Source of the DNA: Vitellaria paradoxa | Lineage: Eukaryota > Streptophyta > Magnoliopsida > Ericales > Sapotaceae | DNA: 64,000 bases | Direction of reading: 5' to 3' | NCBI GenBank assembly: GCA_019916065.1 | Contig: CM034236.1 | Coordinates: forward strand, 52,046,690 to 52,110,689 | Part shown: in pieces, positions 21,777 through 34,710 of the stretch | How positions within the stretch are numbered: the stretch's first letter is position 1 | Layout of the letters: the number at the start of each line of letters is the position of its first letter | Program-made: the position numbers and the translations under genes | Notes under the pieces: model-generated | Told to the model about the DNA's origin: nothing | Seen by the model: the letters and a program-made list of their open reading frames with translations, nothing else | Database searches by the model: none

Positions 21777-24610
21777 TAAACTTATCGACGTGATTCTAGT
21801 AAGTCCAAATCCCTGCATCCGTCACTATCTTTTTATCGGTTGAGATTTGGACTAGTAATCACATGTGTAGCTTTTGGTAGATATTATTCAATTAATCCTT
21901 ATATACGTTAATTTTAGCCCAAAAACTTACATACATAAAGTGTACGTAATGGGTTTTAATTCATCGTTGAAGGGTCCATTTGGTTGAGCAAAAAAAATAA
22001 TTTGGGGGTAACTCAAGAGCAACATTGCCACCTGAATTTCAATTAGTCAAAATAAATTTTAATTTCGTTTTGACTTTTCTGCCTCAAATTTCCCGACGAT
22101 GCACATGTAATTCGGCATCTTATCGGCCCACTGAGGAGGACTTTTCCGAGCAAAACAACGTGCCCAGGGGACGAAGGAAGCCCGGAACCGGCCCCGGGGC
22201 CATCTCCCCCTGAGGTCGACTATAATGCGTTTTGTTTGGAATTTAGAGTTTAAAAAAAAAGAAAAAAGTGAACTTGGGATTAAAAAAAATAAATGTTACA
22301 TCTATAAAATTTTAATTTCTTACCAATCAAAAAATAAAAAAGGGTCAGTTTGGCATCCTAAAAAAACTCTAAAAATCATTATAAATCTCTAACAACTCTT
22401 ATACCTCTAATTTTCTTGTCATCACTAATTTCAAAAAATTTTAATATTTCGTTAAAAAAATAAAAAATTTGGAAGTAGATTAACCGAATGTTTAAATTTT
22501 TTATACAATAATATTATTCGTGTTGAAAGCTTTCAAACGAGTACCATTATCGCTATTGTTTGTGAATTTTTTTGAATCCGTGGAAACGGATCTCACAGTT
22601 TGTTACTTTTCAAAAAAAAAGTGTCAAAATTAACCAAAAATCACATTTTATCTCAATTTATCTTATTTTTTCTTATTCCAAACAGGACCTAAATAGATAA
22701 ATAATTTTAGTTCCTTTAATTATGACTGATATACTTTGTACAAGTTTAAATTAATTAATATTTTGTTTTTCAGAAATAAAATGTAAACTTTTTAGAGATT
22801 GGAATAAAAAATAAAAAATGTGAAAATAAAAAACTAATAATTGTGTTCATAATATTTACTTCCTTGATTTTTAATAACATTTTAAACATACTTGTAATTT
22901 TTTAAGTTAAAAAGAAAATTACGATACTCTTCAACCTCGTTAAATTTAAGAAAATGATTGAATTTGGTTTCAAAAAATATCACTAGCACGCACATATAAA
23001 TTCCTGAATAAAAAAAATTTAGGTTAAAAATCAATCTCCTTAAAATTTAAATATTTTTTAATTATTATATATAATTTAAAATTCAAAAGTCGAAATAATT
23101 TTACCATTTATATATAACTCAATTCACAACCTATAGTTAATGATATAAAGAATTAAAAACAAGATATTCTAAAATTTAAATTGTTCCATAAATTTATTAA
23201 GCATATAAAAATATTTTCCCACTCCAAAAAAATTTAAATTTTATACTCATTATTGATAACCTAATATTAAATAATATTTAAGAAACTAAGAAAAATAAAA
23301 TAAAGAAGAAAAATTAAAAAATACAAGATTAGTTTATGCGAAACCAAAAAATTTGTTCCATTGCAGCACTATAATGTACATTTTTAGTTAGAAGCGTCGT
23401 TAAAATGAAATTTTATAGAATATAAATCACAAATAAATTCATTCATTATAAATTTAATTATTCAGACATTTTGTGACATAAAAAGTCGTCAATTGTTACT
23501 TTAATTGATAAGATTCAGTAAGATAGTATACGAAACTAATTTTATTTATGAATAGTAATATAAAAAATTTACGTTTGATGATTTATAACTGTTATAAATT
23601 ATTTTGATTTTATATATTAATTTACTTTTTTTTTTTACTAAATATGATTTATAGTATCGATTACAACTTTTTGTATACCTAAACTTACCTCATAAGGAAA
23701 AAAAAAAAAAAAAAAAAAAGAGAGAAAAAGGCGCCTAATCCTGGGAATAAAAAAAGTTCTAGCACTCATCTCTGAGCACCTAAATTTATCCCAAAATAAT
23801 TTCCGGAATAAAGAAATTTTGACTTTGGCCGGCCCTGGGTCCCAACTCGTATCTGTTGAAGCAACTGATTAACTCTGATTTTTAATTTTGTAAAAATGTC
23901 TAAAATTGACATAACGAATCTTTTTCACCTATTCTTTTATATATTCATATAACCTCAATCCACGTAATTTTTTTTTTCTAAGCAGTGATTTTTTTTTTTT
24001 TTTTGTATCATACTAAAATATAAATGATTTAAAAAGGATATAATATATTTTTTTGGGTTATATTTGCTAGTAAAAACGAATAAATTGATTGGGGTGGCCC
24101 GTTGCTGATAAGTTGTGTCACAATGATTAATCAATAAATTTAATTATGTTTATTGATAAAAATAATACTATATCTCTAAAAAGCATTAGGGGAAAACATT
24201 TACGCTCCGTTTGGAAAATTCTTATTTTAGAATTAATTTGATTTCAAAATAAAGAATATATTTGATTTGATTTGATTTGATTTAGTAAATAAGATTTTGT
24301 GTTTGGAACATATTTTAAATTTAATAATTGAATTGATTTGATTTAAGAGAAATACTAAATTTTAATGAAAAATTAAAAATTTAGTAAATATGATATATAA
24401 GGATAAATTCATTCATTTATTTAAATGGTTTAAGCAAAAAAATTGATTCTCATCAAAAGCTATTATTTTAAATTAAATTTTAAACTATATAGAAATATGA
24501 AAATTTAAGATATGCAACGAAATTAAAGCAAACTTATAAATTTTTATTTAAATTTTAAATATAAGAATTGGTGAGTATCTTTATCAAATAAATCAAACTT
24601 ACCATTTTAA

Positions 24611-25126
24611 GGGTAGATTTGGCACACTAAATTTTGATGAAAATCTTTGAAAATATCTGAAAATTTCTAAAAATCTCTATAAAATTTTACACATTCCTAC
24701 ATTCTTAAAATTCAAAAAAAGTTTAATATCTTTCTTTAAAAAGGTCGATAATTAGAATTCGGCTAATCAAATAGCAAAAATTTTTTCGCCATTCTCACCA
24801 TGGACTCCCAATCTACCAAACGACATCCACTTTGACTGTTTTTCGTGGCGTTTTTAAAACCGTTTCCACGGATTGTAGAAACCGTTCCAATGAAATCACG
24901 TGGCCAACTTTCGTCCAAACGGTTTCTACAATCCATTTAAACGGATTGTAGTATAAAGAAGTCATGACTGTCTAAAATTTTGAATCCGTCCAAACGAAAA
25001 TCTAGTCCGTCAGAACGAAATCTTACTATTCATCTCTAAAAAACGTGATTTGAGTTGTGTGTACCAAAAGTAAAAAGTTTTCTCAAATCACGTTTTATCT
25101 CACTTTTTGGTGCACCAAACACACTC
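24611..25126. mobile_element. Harbinger/Tourist-like MITE, about 516 bp
   Basis: The left end GGGTAGATTTGGCACAC is matched by the inverse of the right end (GTGCACCAAACACACTC), and TAA flanks both sides (24608-24610 and 25127-25129). The middle also contains inverted repeats around CGTTTCCACGGATTGTAG and its complement. Noncoding. Confidence 0.6.
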
Positions 25127-25759
25127 TAAATGGAATGTTATGAAAATGTGGTGACCTAAATGAGCCTATAATTTAAAAATAGAAAAACTTATTAAAATGA
25201 TTTTTTCTTTTTAAACTGACCGCCATCGTATTACTCTTCATGTAGTAATTTTTGGGAAAAAAACAAAAAAATTATGGTAGAAGAACATTTTAGGACATAT
25301 GCGTGCTATATCTGCCATTAATTATTATACAAGACTGGGCGTGTGATATAAATGTCCAGATTTCATTTTTATACTGCATCTAAAAACTACGACTACTTTA
25401 TTACCATGATGTTTCCCCTATTATTGAATAGGGAAGGATTCGTGGTTTCAAAACAATAGGGTATTATTGAAGAGCGTAGGGATTAATTATGAATCCGTTC
25501 ATTTGAAATTTTACTTTTAAACAGCAATTTTTTTTTTAATTGAATTGGAATACTTTTACACCTGCTGTTTGTGCGTCCATAAGACTAAAAGTGTAGAAGT
25601 TAGTTAAAAAAATACTATGTGAGATTACTTGTGATTTAAGTATTATTAAATATATAAACAACACTTTATAAGTGATAAAATTATAAGTAATATTTTCTAT
25701 TAGAAATGTTACTAAGGTTGCGTAATAAATTTGAAAAGTTATCGCTTTAATTAATTAAT

Positions 25760-25893
25760 TAATTATTTATTTATTTATTTTTAAACTAAAAAAGTATGAT
25801 AAGTCCCGAACTATCATACTTAGATTCAATTCGAATTAGCGACCATTTGTGTAGGGAGCAAATTCATTGATCAATACGCCAAGTCTGTCCGGT
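25760..25893 (-). mobile_element. tRNA-derived SINE remnant
   Basis: On -, a tRNA-like head (ACTTGGCGTATTGATCAATG as A box, GCTAATTCGAATTGAATC as B box) is followed by an A-rich tail (aataaataaataaata). This is the layout of a short retroposon. It does not form a valid tRNA gene. Confidence 0.5.
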
Positions 25894-26458
25894 AAAAAAT
25901 TATCACTTCAAAAATAATCATTTATTAAAAATATTTTTTAATATACAAGTGTCCAAAAATGTATTATTTTGATAGTATTTTTTTATAAAGAATAATTATG
26001 ATAAAATAGCATTTTTCTAAAATTATGAGATTTTTTTGATAGCTTATTTAAGATGGTTTTAGATTTATTGGAGATTATTTTTTTTTTATGTGTATTAATT
26101 TTTTGGAAAAGGTGGAAGTAGACATAATAATATAATGTCAGTTTCGATAATATTAATTTGAGACTGTCGACTTAGATATATTCATGTTATTCTAATTAAA
26201 AAATAAATATATATAAATCGTTAAATTTTAATTTAATGGAGTTAATTGTAAGTTATGGTTATTTCCCAAATTTAATTTTTTATTTTTTATTTTTATTCTT
26301 TACTTTTGTTATCTTAATAAAATAAAATAACATGAAAAATCCCAAACAGTAACACCCAACAAAAAGGCCGTTGAAAAGCAGAGTCAAGAGCGTTCCGCTT
26401 TAACTGTTGCTTAACGCCACGGCACAGACTCTCACGTTTCCTCTGCGCCTTACGTTTC

Positions 26459-26575
26459 ACTCTCTCTCTCTCTTTCTCTCTCTAGAAGCTCTCTTTCTCT
26501 CTCTTTAAAAGGCCACCCAACTCCGATATTTTTCTTCTCGCTCTCTCTCTATCCCTGTCTGTCTGTTTATTTTTG
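26459..26575 (+). promoter_or_regulatory. CT-rich leader of the ARM-repeat gene
   Basis: Dense (CT)n and Y-patch tracts lie just upstream of the start codon at 26621, with no TATA box at the usual distance. Pyrimidine-rich core promoters of this kind are common in broadly expressed plant genes. Confidence 0.45.
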
Positions 26576-26620
26576 TTGTAGTGCGTACTTGTCAAATACA
26601 GAGGACAGGACACCCACCGA

Positions 26621-29518
26621 ATGGACTCCGAGACCCACTTCGTCGGCGGCAACTCCGACGCCGACACGCCCCGAACATCCTCCGCCGTCCAGCAAACGCT
26701 TCACCTCATCCAATCGGACGACCTATATGCGAAAATTCAGGCCGCCATGGAGATCCGGCGCCTCACCAAGACCTCTCAGCGCTGTCGCCGACACTTCTCC
26801 ACCGCCGTCAAACCCCTCGTCGATATGCTCCGCTCGGATTCCGCCGAGGCCAACGAGGCCGCCCTTCTTGCTCTTCTCAACCTTGCCGTTAAAGACGAAA
26901 CGTAAGTATATATGTGTATATGTAATCTTGTGATCGATTCCTCAGAGCTGGTGTGGCTGAATTCTAACTGATTCAATTGTTTGGGTGTTTGTTCAATTCG
27001 CTGAATATTTTATCCCTTTGGGTTAATTTTTGTGTTTGGTTTTGATGTTTAGCTGCCGATGTTACGTAAACCCTCTGGCCTTTTCTTCTTGTCTTCTTTT
27101 TTTATTTAGGCTGTACTTTGTTCCTATATTTTTTTACTTGTTTGGTTCGAAGGAAAGTAATAGGAAGGAAAGAAGAAAATTGAATTATGAATGTTATATA
27201 AATATTTATTTCTCCAAGAACTTACGAATTGAACTCCAGGCTCGTGTGCAACCAAATGGTTTTGTTTTTTGTTTTTTTTTAAAGGCTTAATTTAAGTGTG
27301 GCTTTTGTTGTTTGGGACACAATTCTTTTCGAACATTTTCTCTTCAATCAAACAGACTCTGGACTAGTTCGTCCAAAGAACTCATAGTCCTTAATTACTT
27401 TATGAATCAAATTGATCAGAATTTTTGCTTATTAATATTTATTCAGAATATTAGCAGAAGTATTGGAACTGTTGAAGGTAGAAATAGCATCAAGGTAGAC
27501 TTTTGATTTTGTAAGAATGGATCTTAATCAGTCTAAATGGTTATTAAGTGGTTAATTTTGGAGGCATATTTTGTTAGAACTGTTAATCATGGAGTTATTA
27601 CTTAAACCAATTACATCCTCAACATTTTTGAGTCCAGTGCTTTTCAATTCTTGCTGCAACATTGGATGCTTTCTGGTGCAGGCTGGTTAGGTTTGGAGGT
27701 GGGGCTGTTCTTTTCCTCACATGGTTTTTCTTTCTTTCTTTCTTTCATCAAAATATCTTCCTTTTTCCTTGGTTTTTTTCCCTTCTAACTTCCCGTTGAA
27801 GTCATCACATGGATTCTCTTGGGCAAGAAAGAAATCTTAATCCCCCCTTTTCTCTTTTCAATTTTAAATTCTAGTTAAAAAAAATTTCTTTTATTATAAG
27901 ACATGTCTCTGTAAGGGAGCAATTATGAAACTAAAACTGTCGTTTGATAGAGCCACATGGTTGGAATTTTGAAATTAATTACTTTTTAAGTTCAGCAGTT
28001 ATGAACTGGCAGAGAGTTGCTACTTGCTGAATGCAAGCAAATATTTCATCGGTTATTAGGGGGTCATCAATTTGATACTTAATCTGGTGTATCTGGGATG
28101 ATGTCTTCAAAAATTTTGATTGATATCACAATCAATATTCTGCGATAATATTATGCACTGGTAGCTAGGAATTAAAACGTTTTCTTTTCTGTCTCACCAT
28201 TATTGAGAAGTGTGTAGACTTGTGGCTGTTTTGAAGTTATTTATCTGTACATAGAGACTTTGATATGAATTGCTTTTTCTTTTATATATGAACTCCAATG
28301 CCCTCATCCTTTGGCCTCGTAAAGTTATCCAATTCATTCTCTCGTCCATCTTGTAGACATGGTGAAATGGATAATTTGCATCATTATTTTGGATCAATAC
28401 TTATAAAGTTCTAGACAGAGTATGGAAAGAGTACAGAGTAGTAACACAGTATATTTAAGAGAAAATTCTTGTTTTTTCTACCATTTCTCATTTCATAACA
28501 CTGTTCAACATTTAATTAAGAATAATTTATCGAGGGATGCATGCAGAATGCTTTGAAATTTTATAGTCTAGTGCATGGTTGTCACCTGTCAGGGTACTTG
28601 AAGTTAAGTACTAATTAAGTACTAACTCACAAATTGTCTCCGATTTTTCTATTTACAACATGCAGAAACAAGGTTTGTATCATGGATGCTGGTGCCTTGG
28701 AACCAATCATCAGTTTTCTACAGTCGGAGAGTTCAACTTTGCAGGAGCATGCAACTGCCTCTCTACTAACATTGTCTGCTTCCTCTGTCAACAAGCCAAT
28801 CATTGGTGCTTCTGGAGCCATACCTCTCCTTGTGGAAATTCTAAGACATGGGAGCTCACAATCTAAGGCTGATGCTGTGTTGGCACTTTACAACCTCTCA
28901 ACGCACTTGGACAATCGTAGCTTTATTCTTGAGGCAGATCCAATACCTCCTTTAGTTCACCTGCTTACGACCTGTAAAAAGTCCTCAAAAACGGCGGAGA
29001 AATGCACTGCTCTTTTGGAATCGCTGGTGGCTTTTGATGAGGGAAGAACTGCATTGACATCTGAAGATGGTGGAATACTTGCAGTGGTGGAAGTAATAGA
29101 AAGTGGGTCTCTTCAAAGCCGAGAGCATGCAGTTGGGACACTTTTGACAATGTGCGAGATTGACCGGTGTAAATATAGGGAGCCAATTCTTAGAGAAGGT
29201 GTAATCCCTGGCCTTCTTGAGCTCACTGTTCTGGGAACACCCAAGTCCCAGTCGAAAGCGCAAACACTCTTGCGGCTGCTGAGAGACTCTCCTTACCCAA
29301 GATCTGAGCTCGAGCCCGACACATTAGAGAATATAGTATGTAATCTAATATCTCAGATTGAAGGAGAGGAACAATCCGGGAAAGCTAAGCAGATGCTAGC
29401 TGAGATGGTTCAAGTTAGCATGGAGCAGAGCTTGAGACATTTACAGCAAAGGGCTCTGGTATGCACCCCAGCTGATCTTCCTATTACTAGTTGCGCCTCT
29501 GAAGTTCCTTCCAAGTGA
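26621..29518 (+). CDS. ARM-repeat protein, U-box 4-like but without U-box
   Basis: Two exons, 26621-26901 and 28666-29518, split by a 1764-bp GT..AG intron within a Thr codon; together they give 377 aa. The start ATG lies in a good context (GAATGG). From about residue 25 on the protein is a run of armadillo repeats (for example EANEAALLALLNLAV, ALEPIISFLQSESSTLQEHA, AIPLLVEILRHGS, GVIPGLLELTVLGTPKSQSK), each about 41 residues. Its relatives are plant proteins of about 350-380 aa named after U-box E3 ligases although they lack the U-box; no U-box is visible here either. ARM solenoids bind partner proteins, so a scaffold role, probably cytosolic or nuclear, is inferred. Exon 1 is GC-rich, unlike its surroundings. 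The gene looks intact. Confidence 0.92.
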
Positions 29519-29692
29519 TTTGCTTTTCTCGTATTGGTTCAAATCCTTTTTCCCCCTCATTTCTCTCGATTACTGGCTTTGCGCGCGCGAGAGAGAGATT
29601 ATGATTTTCTACGGTAGGAGGAAAGAAATAAGTTATCGTGAAGAATGCCAGTCCAGGCCTCTGTGATGGAACCGGGTGACTGGTTAAGTGTC

Positions 29693-29698
29693 AATAAA
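29693..29698 (+). promoter_or_regulatory. poly(A) signal of the ARM-repeat gene
   Basis: AATAAA in tcaataaagt, about 175 bp after the stop codon, within a normal plant 3' UTR length. Confidence 0.5.
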
Positions 29699-30338
29699 GT
29701 GGAAATTGTATGAGGTTGAGAAGCTTTAGTGTTTTTTTGGTGTTTTTTTTTTTAATTTTTTTTTAATTTTTAAGTTGGTTCCTGTAAAAATACCTGTTGT
29801 ATTTAAATGTTATACAATCAGTGAAGGTTTTATCTCCTTTTCAAAGTTATATTTAAGAATGACATCAAGTGATTTTGAATCTTAGAAGCCACTCTTGAAC
29901 CAGAATGTGTTAGGTGTTTGGCAGTGCCATTAGGTAAATCCATCTTCATTTGGGGGCCGGGGGGGGGGGGTCCAAGCTGAGGTTTGAAGTCACAACAGGA
30001 TTAGTAGTAGTCTCTTTTCTATGGGACATTCTTCTTATTTGGTGGAAGGTAGGATATCAAGACCCATTTTCATTGGGGAAAAGACAGTTACGTGAACAAA
30101 AACAATCGAACTCTGCCAAACTTACATGGAATTTACTGAAGATGGGCTGACGAATAGATATACAAAATCTGAAAGTTTGAATGTTTCATCTTTTATAATT
30201 TGAATGAAATTTCTCTGGCGCATATATATATACATACACACGCACAAGCGGTTGAAGTTGAAAGCGGCTAAGCAAGTCAAGTATATCAGTCTGGTGTTCT
30301 TTGAGGTCGTATTCATCTGTTCCTCCTTGACTAATCAG

Positions 30339-30371
<33 letters not shown>

Positions 30372-30722
30372 ATAGGAAAAAATTGGGTTAAGAATTTTTT
30401 GGAATATATTTTTTTTGATTCCTGGGTGGTAAAACAAGGTTAGGTAGCCTAACTTCTAAACTGGCGGAAGTAAGAATTAATTTGTGTCCTGTTCATTGAA
30501 TTAATAAGAATTTTCTTGGGGAAGTTTTGAAAAATCTTGGCATCTTGAAATATAATGAATTAAAAGCCAGTTAAAAATGTCCTTTGTGCCCTCGGAAAGT
30601 TTGCTACCCTAACCATTTCTGGTATTTTATAGTTCACGAAGTTAAAACTGATTAAAAACTGATGAAAGAGATAGCATTTTGTACTTAAAAAGGCGATATA
30701 TATATATATATATATATATTTT

Positions 30723-30890
30723 GCGTTCGGAGTAAAAAAAAAAGTGAGATACAATCAGATAAAATGAAACAAGTTGTAGATTCGTAATTCATGCAGTGAG
30801 ATAGTAAGATAAAAAGTGAATAATTTTTAGAAATTTTCAGTATTTTTCACTGTTTTTTAGAATTTTTTATCATTCCAAATGGAGCCATAT
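30723..30890. mobile_element. Tourist-like MITE, same family as 6095
   Basis: Starts gttcggagtaa and ends with ttccaaatggagcc, an imperfect inverse. The interior has the gtgagat...gataaaa core and the 'attcatgcagtgagata' segment also present at 35580. Confidence 0.5.
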
Positions 30891-32077
30891 ATTTCAGCCT
30901 TTTTTTTTCATCAAACTTTGATTTTTCTTTTTCAAAAGATGTAATTTTTTTGATGTGTTAATTGTATTCGTAAAAAAATCAAAAAATTTATCTTTCATGT
31001 GAGTAAAATATACCTATTTAAAAAAAATGAATCAACAAAAAAGTTGATTTTTCTAATTTTTATTTAATCAGACATGAATTTTCTTAATTTTTTATTTTTT
31101 AATTAATGAGATTAATATGCCAAAAACTTATAATCTAAAGAAAATAAATTTTAGTAAAAAACCATATAAAGCAAAAAAAAAATTATAAAAGCACAAAATA
31201 TTGTTTTAGTACCCAAACACAACTTATTAAGGTGTTTGATTAGTTAAAATCAATTAATATTCACTAATTTTTACTAATTTTTTTTATTTTTTTAATTAAA
31301 ATTTATCACATATCACTTTTCAATTAAATTTTATACTTTTATTATAATTTTTAACCTACCAAACATCTATTTTTATTTTGACCAACCAAATACCTACGGA
31401 AGAACAGCTTTAGCGCACGAACGTTCCGAAACTGTGTCACTGATTGATTATAATAAAGTATTCCCCAATTATTGTTGCCCTAATTTAAATGCTTCTGAGT
31501 ATGACAGGCAGGATCCCGTTAGATCAACTAAATCCCCTCCCCTCTCCTCTCTGAATGATAATGGTCTTAATATGAATCTGTTCCTTGTCCTTATTAAGAT
31601 CATCAGACTCTTGTCGTGTTCTCTTTGAATTTTTTTTTATTTTTTATTTTTCAACAATGTTGCCAGCTGAGCACCAACATATATATATATATATATTTTT
31701 TTTTTTTTGAATATTTTTCTTCTCCAAGTCATCTGGTATTTTTTTTTTTCAAATAAGAAAAACAATTGTTATAAGCCTAGAAGAACCTCCTTACTATTAT
31801 GCGACCCACCCAGTAAGCTTCGATTGTCAAAATTATTATTGATATTTCTTATTTCAAAAAAATTAAATATGAATATTTCGCCCCTTCTAATAAGAATTTA
31901 CTGTACCTAAGATTTTTTTTTAATTAGATTTAAAGTTACTGTTAATTCAATTCCTTAGGATAGATAGTTGTAACTCTCGAAAAGAAAATCTGACAAAATG
32001 TTTTCTTACGAAAAATTATTCAAATTTCATATATACTTGTGCGTTAGATATAGATATTATAAAGATTTTAATAATTT

Positions 32078-32255
32078 TTTTTTTTGAATCGAGAGTGTCC
32101 GCAAGAGTATCCGAGCCAATTTGTACACACCTTGACTAATCCCTGAATCTTGAACTTGACTAATCAGGTTCTGAAGTTAACGATCAAATAAACACTCTAG
32201 TAACTCTGAGGAAGGTCAAACAAGTAATCACCGGAGAGCAAACTTAAGATCTTAC
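32078..32255 (-). mobile_element. SINE-like retroposon remnant
   Basis: On -, a body containing gattagtcaaggtgtgtac and gctcggatactcttgcggac ends in a run of As (T run at 32079-32090 on +). The block 'gattagtc..ggtg..gctcgga.ac' before the tail resembles the 3' end of plant Au-type SINEs as I remember them. The 5' limit is uncertain. Confidence 0.4.
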
Positions 32256-33725
32256 CAATGGGAATGGGGCAGATCGGAGGCGGATATAGCATTATCCAAA
32301 TCCAAACTTCAAATCATCCGCCTACCTCTAAATTTGCCCCGAACTCCAAACAGATATTTTTTTGGACTTCTATCCCTGCTCCAAATAAAGAACAGATATA
32401 TTCACGGATATCCAAAACTCCAAACCATTTGTTCACCTTCGAATCTGCCCTTAAGTTGTATGTAATCTATTACTACCAAATAATTCATCTCCGAAATCAA
32501 AATAATACATAATAACATATTTTGTAAATAATGTAATACATTTCAATAATCGAGAGTCCCAAATGATAGACATTATAAAATTTTAAATTTACCTCTTTTA
32601 AGTTTTCTTGATTTTTGCGTATGAAAGAAATAAATTGAACTTTTAAAACTTTAATTTGCACAAAAGTATGAAAAAAATTAAATTTATAATATCTTTCCCA
32701 AACACACCCTAATTAATACAAATTGATGACAATTTTTGTTTTAAATTTATTTATTAATATTCATTTTAATGATAATAATAGTGAAGTTCAATAAGTCTAG
32801 AGTATTATGAATATGAATATTATTTGCCATGGTATAGCGACGATGTTGTCATCGTGGTTTCAAATGATTTGGAGTTATTCAAATATTTTTCAGGACAGAT
32901 CGGGACAAATCAGGGCAGATTAGGGTAGATTCGGATTAGATATCGGATTCGGGGTAGATTGGGACGGAGGCAATGCCATCCCCATATCCGATCCAATATC
33001 CAATTTTTTTTAAAAAATTAAATCCAAATCCGATCCAATCTCAAAAAAAAAAAAAAATCCAAATTTCACATCTATTCAGATCAGATAACGAATCAAATTC
33101 GAACGGGTCGGCCGAGATGCCCATCCCTACTTACCATTTGAGTTAACTCTCAAGATTTTTAATTAATTTTATATGACTTTATTTAGTGGTATTATTGTCC
33201 TTTTATCCTACATTTTATTTCCATTCTATTTAAGATGGTTTATATAAATTTGTGAATTTAATTATCCAAGGTAAATTGACAATTAAAAAGAAAAAATCAA
33301 AAGCAAAATGATCATATGTTACAAAAAAAACTTTCTTAATATTTTTAGTTTCAGTGAATTTTTGTTGTACACATGTATGATCGTAACTACGAGAGGGCCT
33401 TTAATGAAAAGAAATAATGTGAAGTGAAAGAATCTAATGAAATAGTACATTTATCAATTTTCATAGATATTTATTTTGTATTTCTTTTGGAATAACTCCT
33501 TGGTATCTAATTACTCTCTTCCCAGTCATTATTGTGGCAGTAAATGGAAAAAATACTCAAAAACTAAATAAAAACTAAAACTTTATAAAAATGATATCAC
33601 AATTTGTATTAGACTGTTAAAACTTTTTTTTTCCCCCAGATAAAATAACTAACATGCAAATCTCTTGGATCATATTTACTTACGTGTTCTGCTACTTTAT
33701 CCCCACATAAATAGGACAGAGGAAA

Positions 33726-33756
<31 letters not shown>

Positions 33757-34090
33757 TTTTATTTTTACTGTTTTGGGTATCCAGAAATTTAAGGATGCCC
33801 GTTGACCAAAACCAGTAGGCAACAAATAATATTTATTTGTATCCAATGAGAAATTATCTAATAAGACGGCACGGTATTGCACGTGTTTGAATTATACGGA
33901 AGACCATTTCTTGATACCATTTTGTCGGATTACCTTTTTAGATATACCCAAATAAGATGATCTTATCTCCTCCCGTTAATCCTCCCTTCTAAAATCACCT
34001 CTCAATATTATCTTAAAAAAACACCCGTTAAGAAGCCTCTCTATTATTAGAGAAAGAAGGGAGCTTCCAAAATTGCAGATCTCTCTGAAT

Positions 34091-34127
34091 ATATATATAT
34101 GTGTGTGTGTGTGTAAGTATACACGTG
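34091..34127 (+). promoter_or_regulatory. TATA-like tract and G-box before the NIP4-type gene
   Basis: A TATATATATA tract at 34091-34100 and a GT run are followed by CACGTG at 34122-34127, 43 bp before the ATG. If the tract is the TATA box the leader is only about 45 bp and the G-box lies inside it; an upstream start is also possible. Confidence 0.3.
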
Positions 34128-34169
34128 ACCATTGTTGGGCCCCTATCTTCTTCTCTCTTAGGATCGTCA

Positions 34170-34657
34170 ATGGCAACAAAGATTAACAGAGTGGAAGAAG
34201 AGATCACAAGAATGGAAGAAGGTTTAGGCACTCCCGCCAACGTCCTAGATTCCAAGAACAAATTCAATTTCTGCACTTCAACCTCAGTTGTCACCACAAC
34301 CCAAAAGGTCGATGATAAAACCATACATACATATTTGTTTAGCACAATTAAATGTATCTGCATGGTTATATATATATATATATATGTGAACAAATTGGGT
34401 ACCTGTTTTCAGGTGATTGCAGAGGTAATCGGAACATATTTTGTAATCTTCGCGGGCTGCGGATCGGTTGTGGTCAATAAGACACAGGATGGCATCGTTA
34501 CGTTTCCAGGCATTTGTGTGACGTGGGGTTTAATAGTCATGGTGATGATCTACACCGTTGGTCATATATCTGGGGCTCATTTCAATCCTGCAGTCACCAT
34601 CACACTCTCTATTTTCAAGAGGTTTCCATATTGGCAGGTTTGTTCTTGGATCAATTA

Positions 34658-34710
<53 letters not shown>

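Larger units (their letters stand above)
20532..26458. other. intergenic, AT-rich, repeats and MITEs, no gene seen
   Basis: Contains TA and GA microsatellites (20609-20632 and 20804-20829), a three-copy tandem repeat (21298-21776), a short GC-rich island (22090-22215), MITE-like units (about 22342-22690 and 24611-25126) and a SINE-like remnant (25760-25893). Nothing here reads as a functional gene. Confidence 0.55.
29700..34090. other. intergenic, with MITEs, a SINE remnant and a hAT-like repeat
   Basis: Holds CT and TA microsatellites (30341-30367, 30697-30719), a Tourist-like MITE (30723-30890), another MITE-like unit (about 31230-31390), a SINE-like remnant (32078-32255), and a G/A-rich repeat (about 32258-33128) whose right end inverted reads TAGGGATGGGCATC, resembling a hAT terminus. 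No gene recognised. Confidence 0.55.

Noticed and set aside
22342..22690. Complete MITE with target duplication
   Set aside because: The ends GGGTCAGTTTGG and the inverse of CCAAACAGGACC look like a MITE, but flanking 3-bp duplicates do not match, so only a MITE-like remnant is claimed.
28965..29263. Minus-strand frames opposite the ARM exon
   Set aside because: Shadow frames of a well-supported + strand exon.
34028..34393. 121-codon minus frame opposite NIP4 exon 1
   Set aside because: It overlaps the real exon and TA repeats; the Thr/Ile/Tyr runs are repeat-coded.
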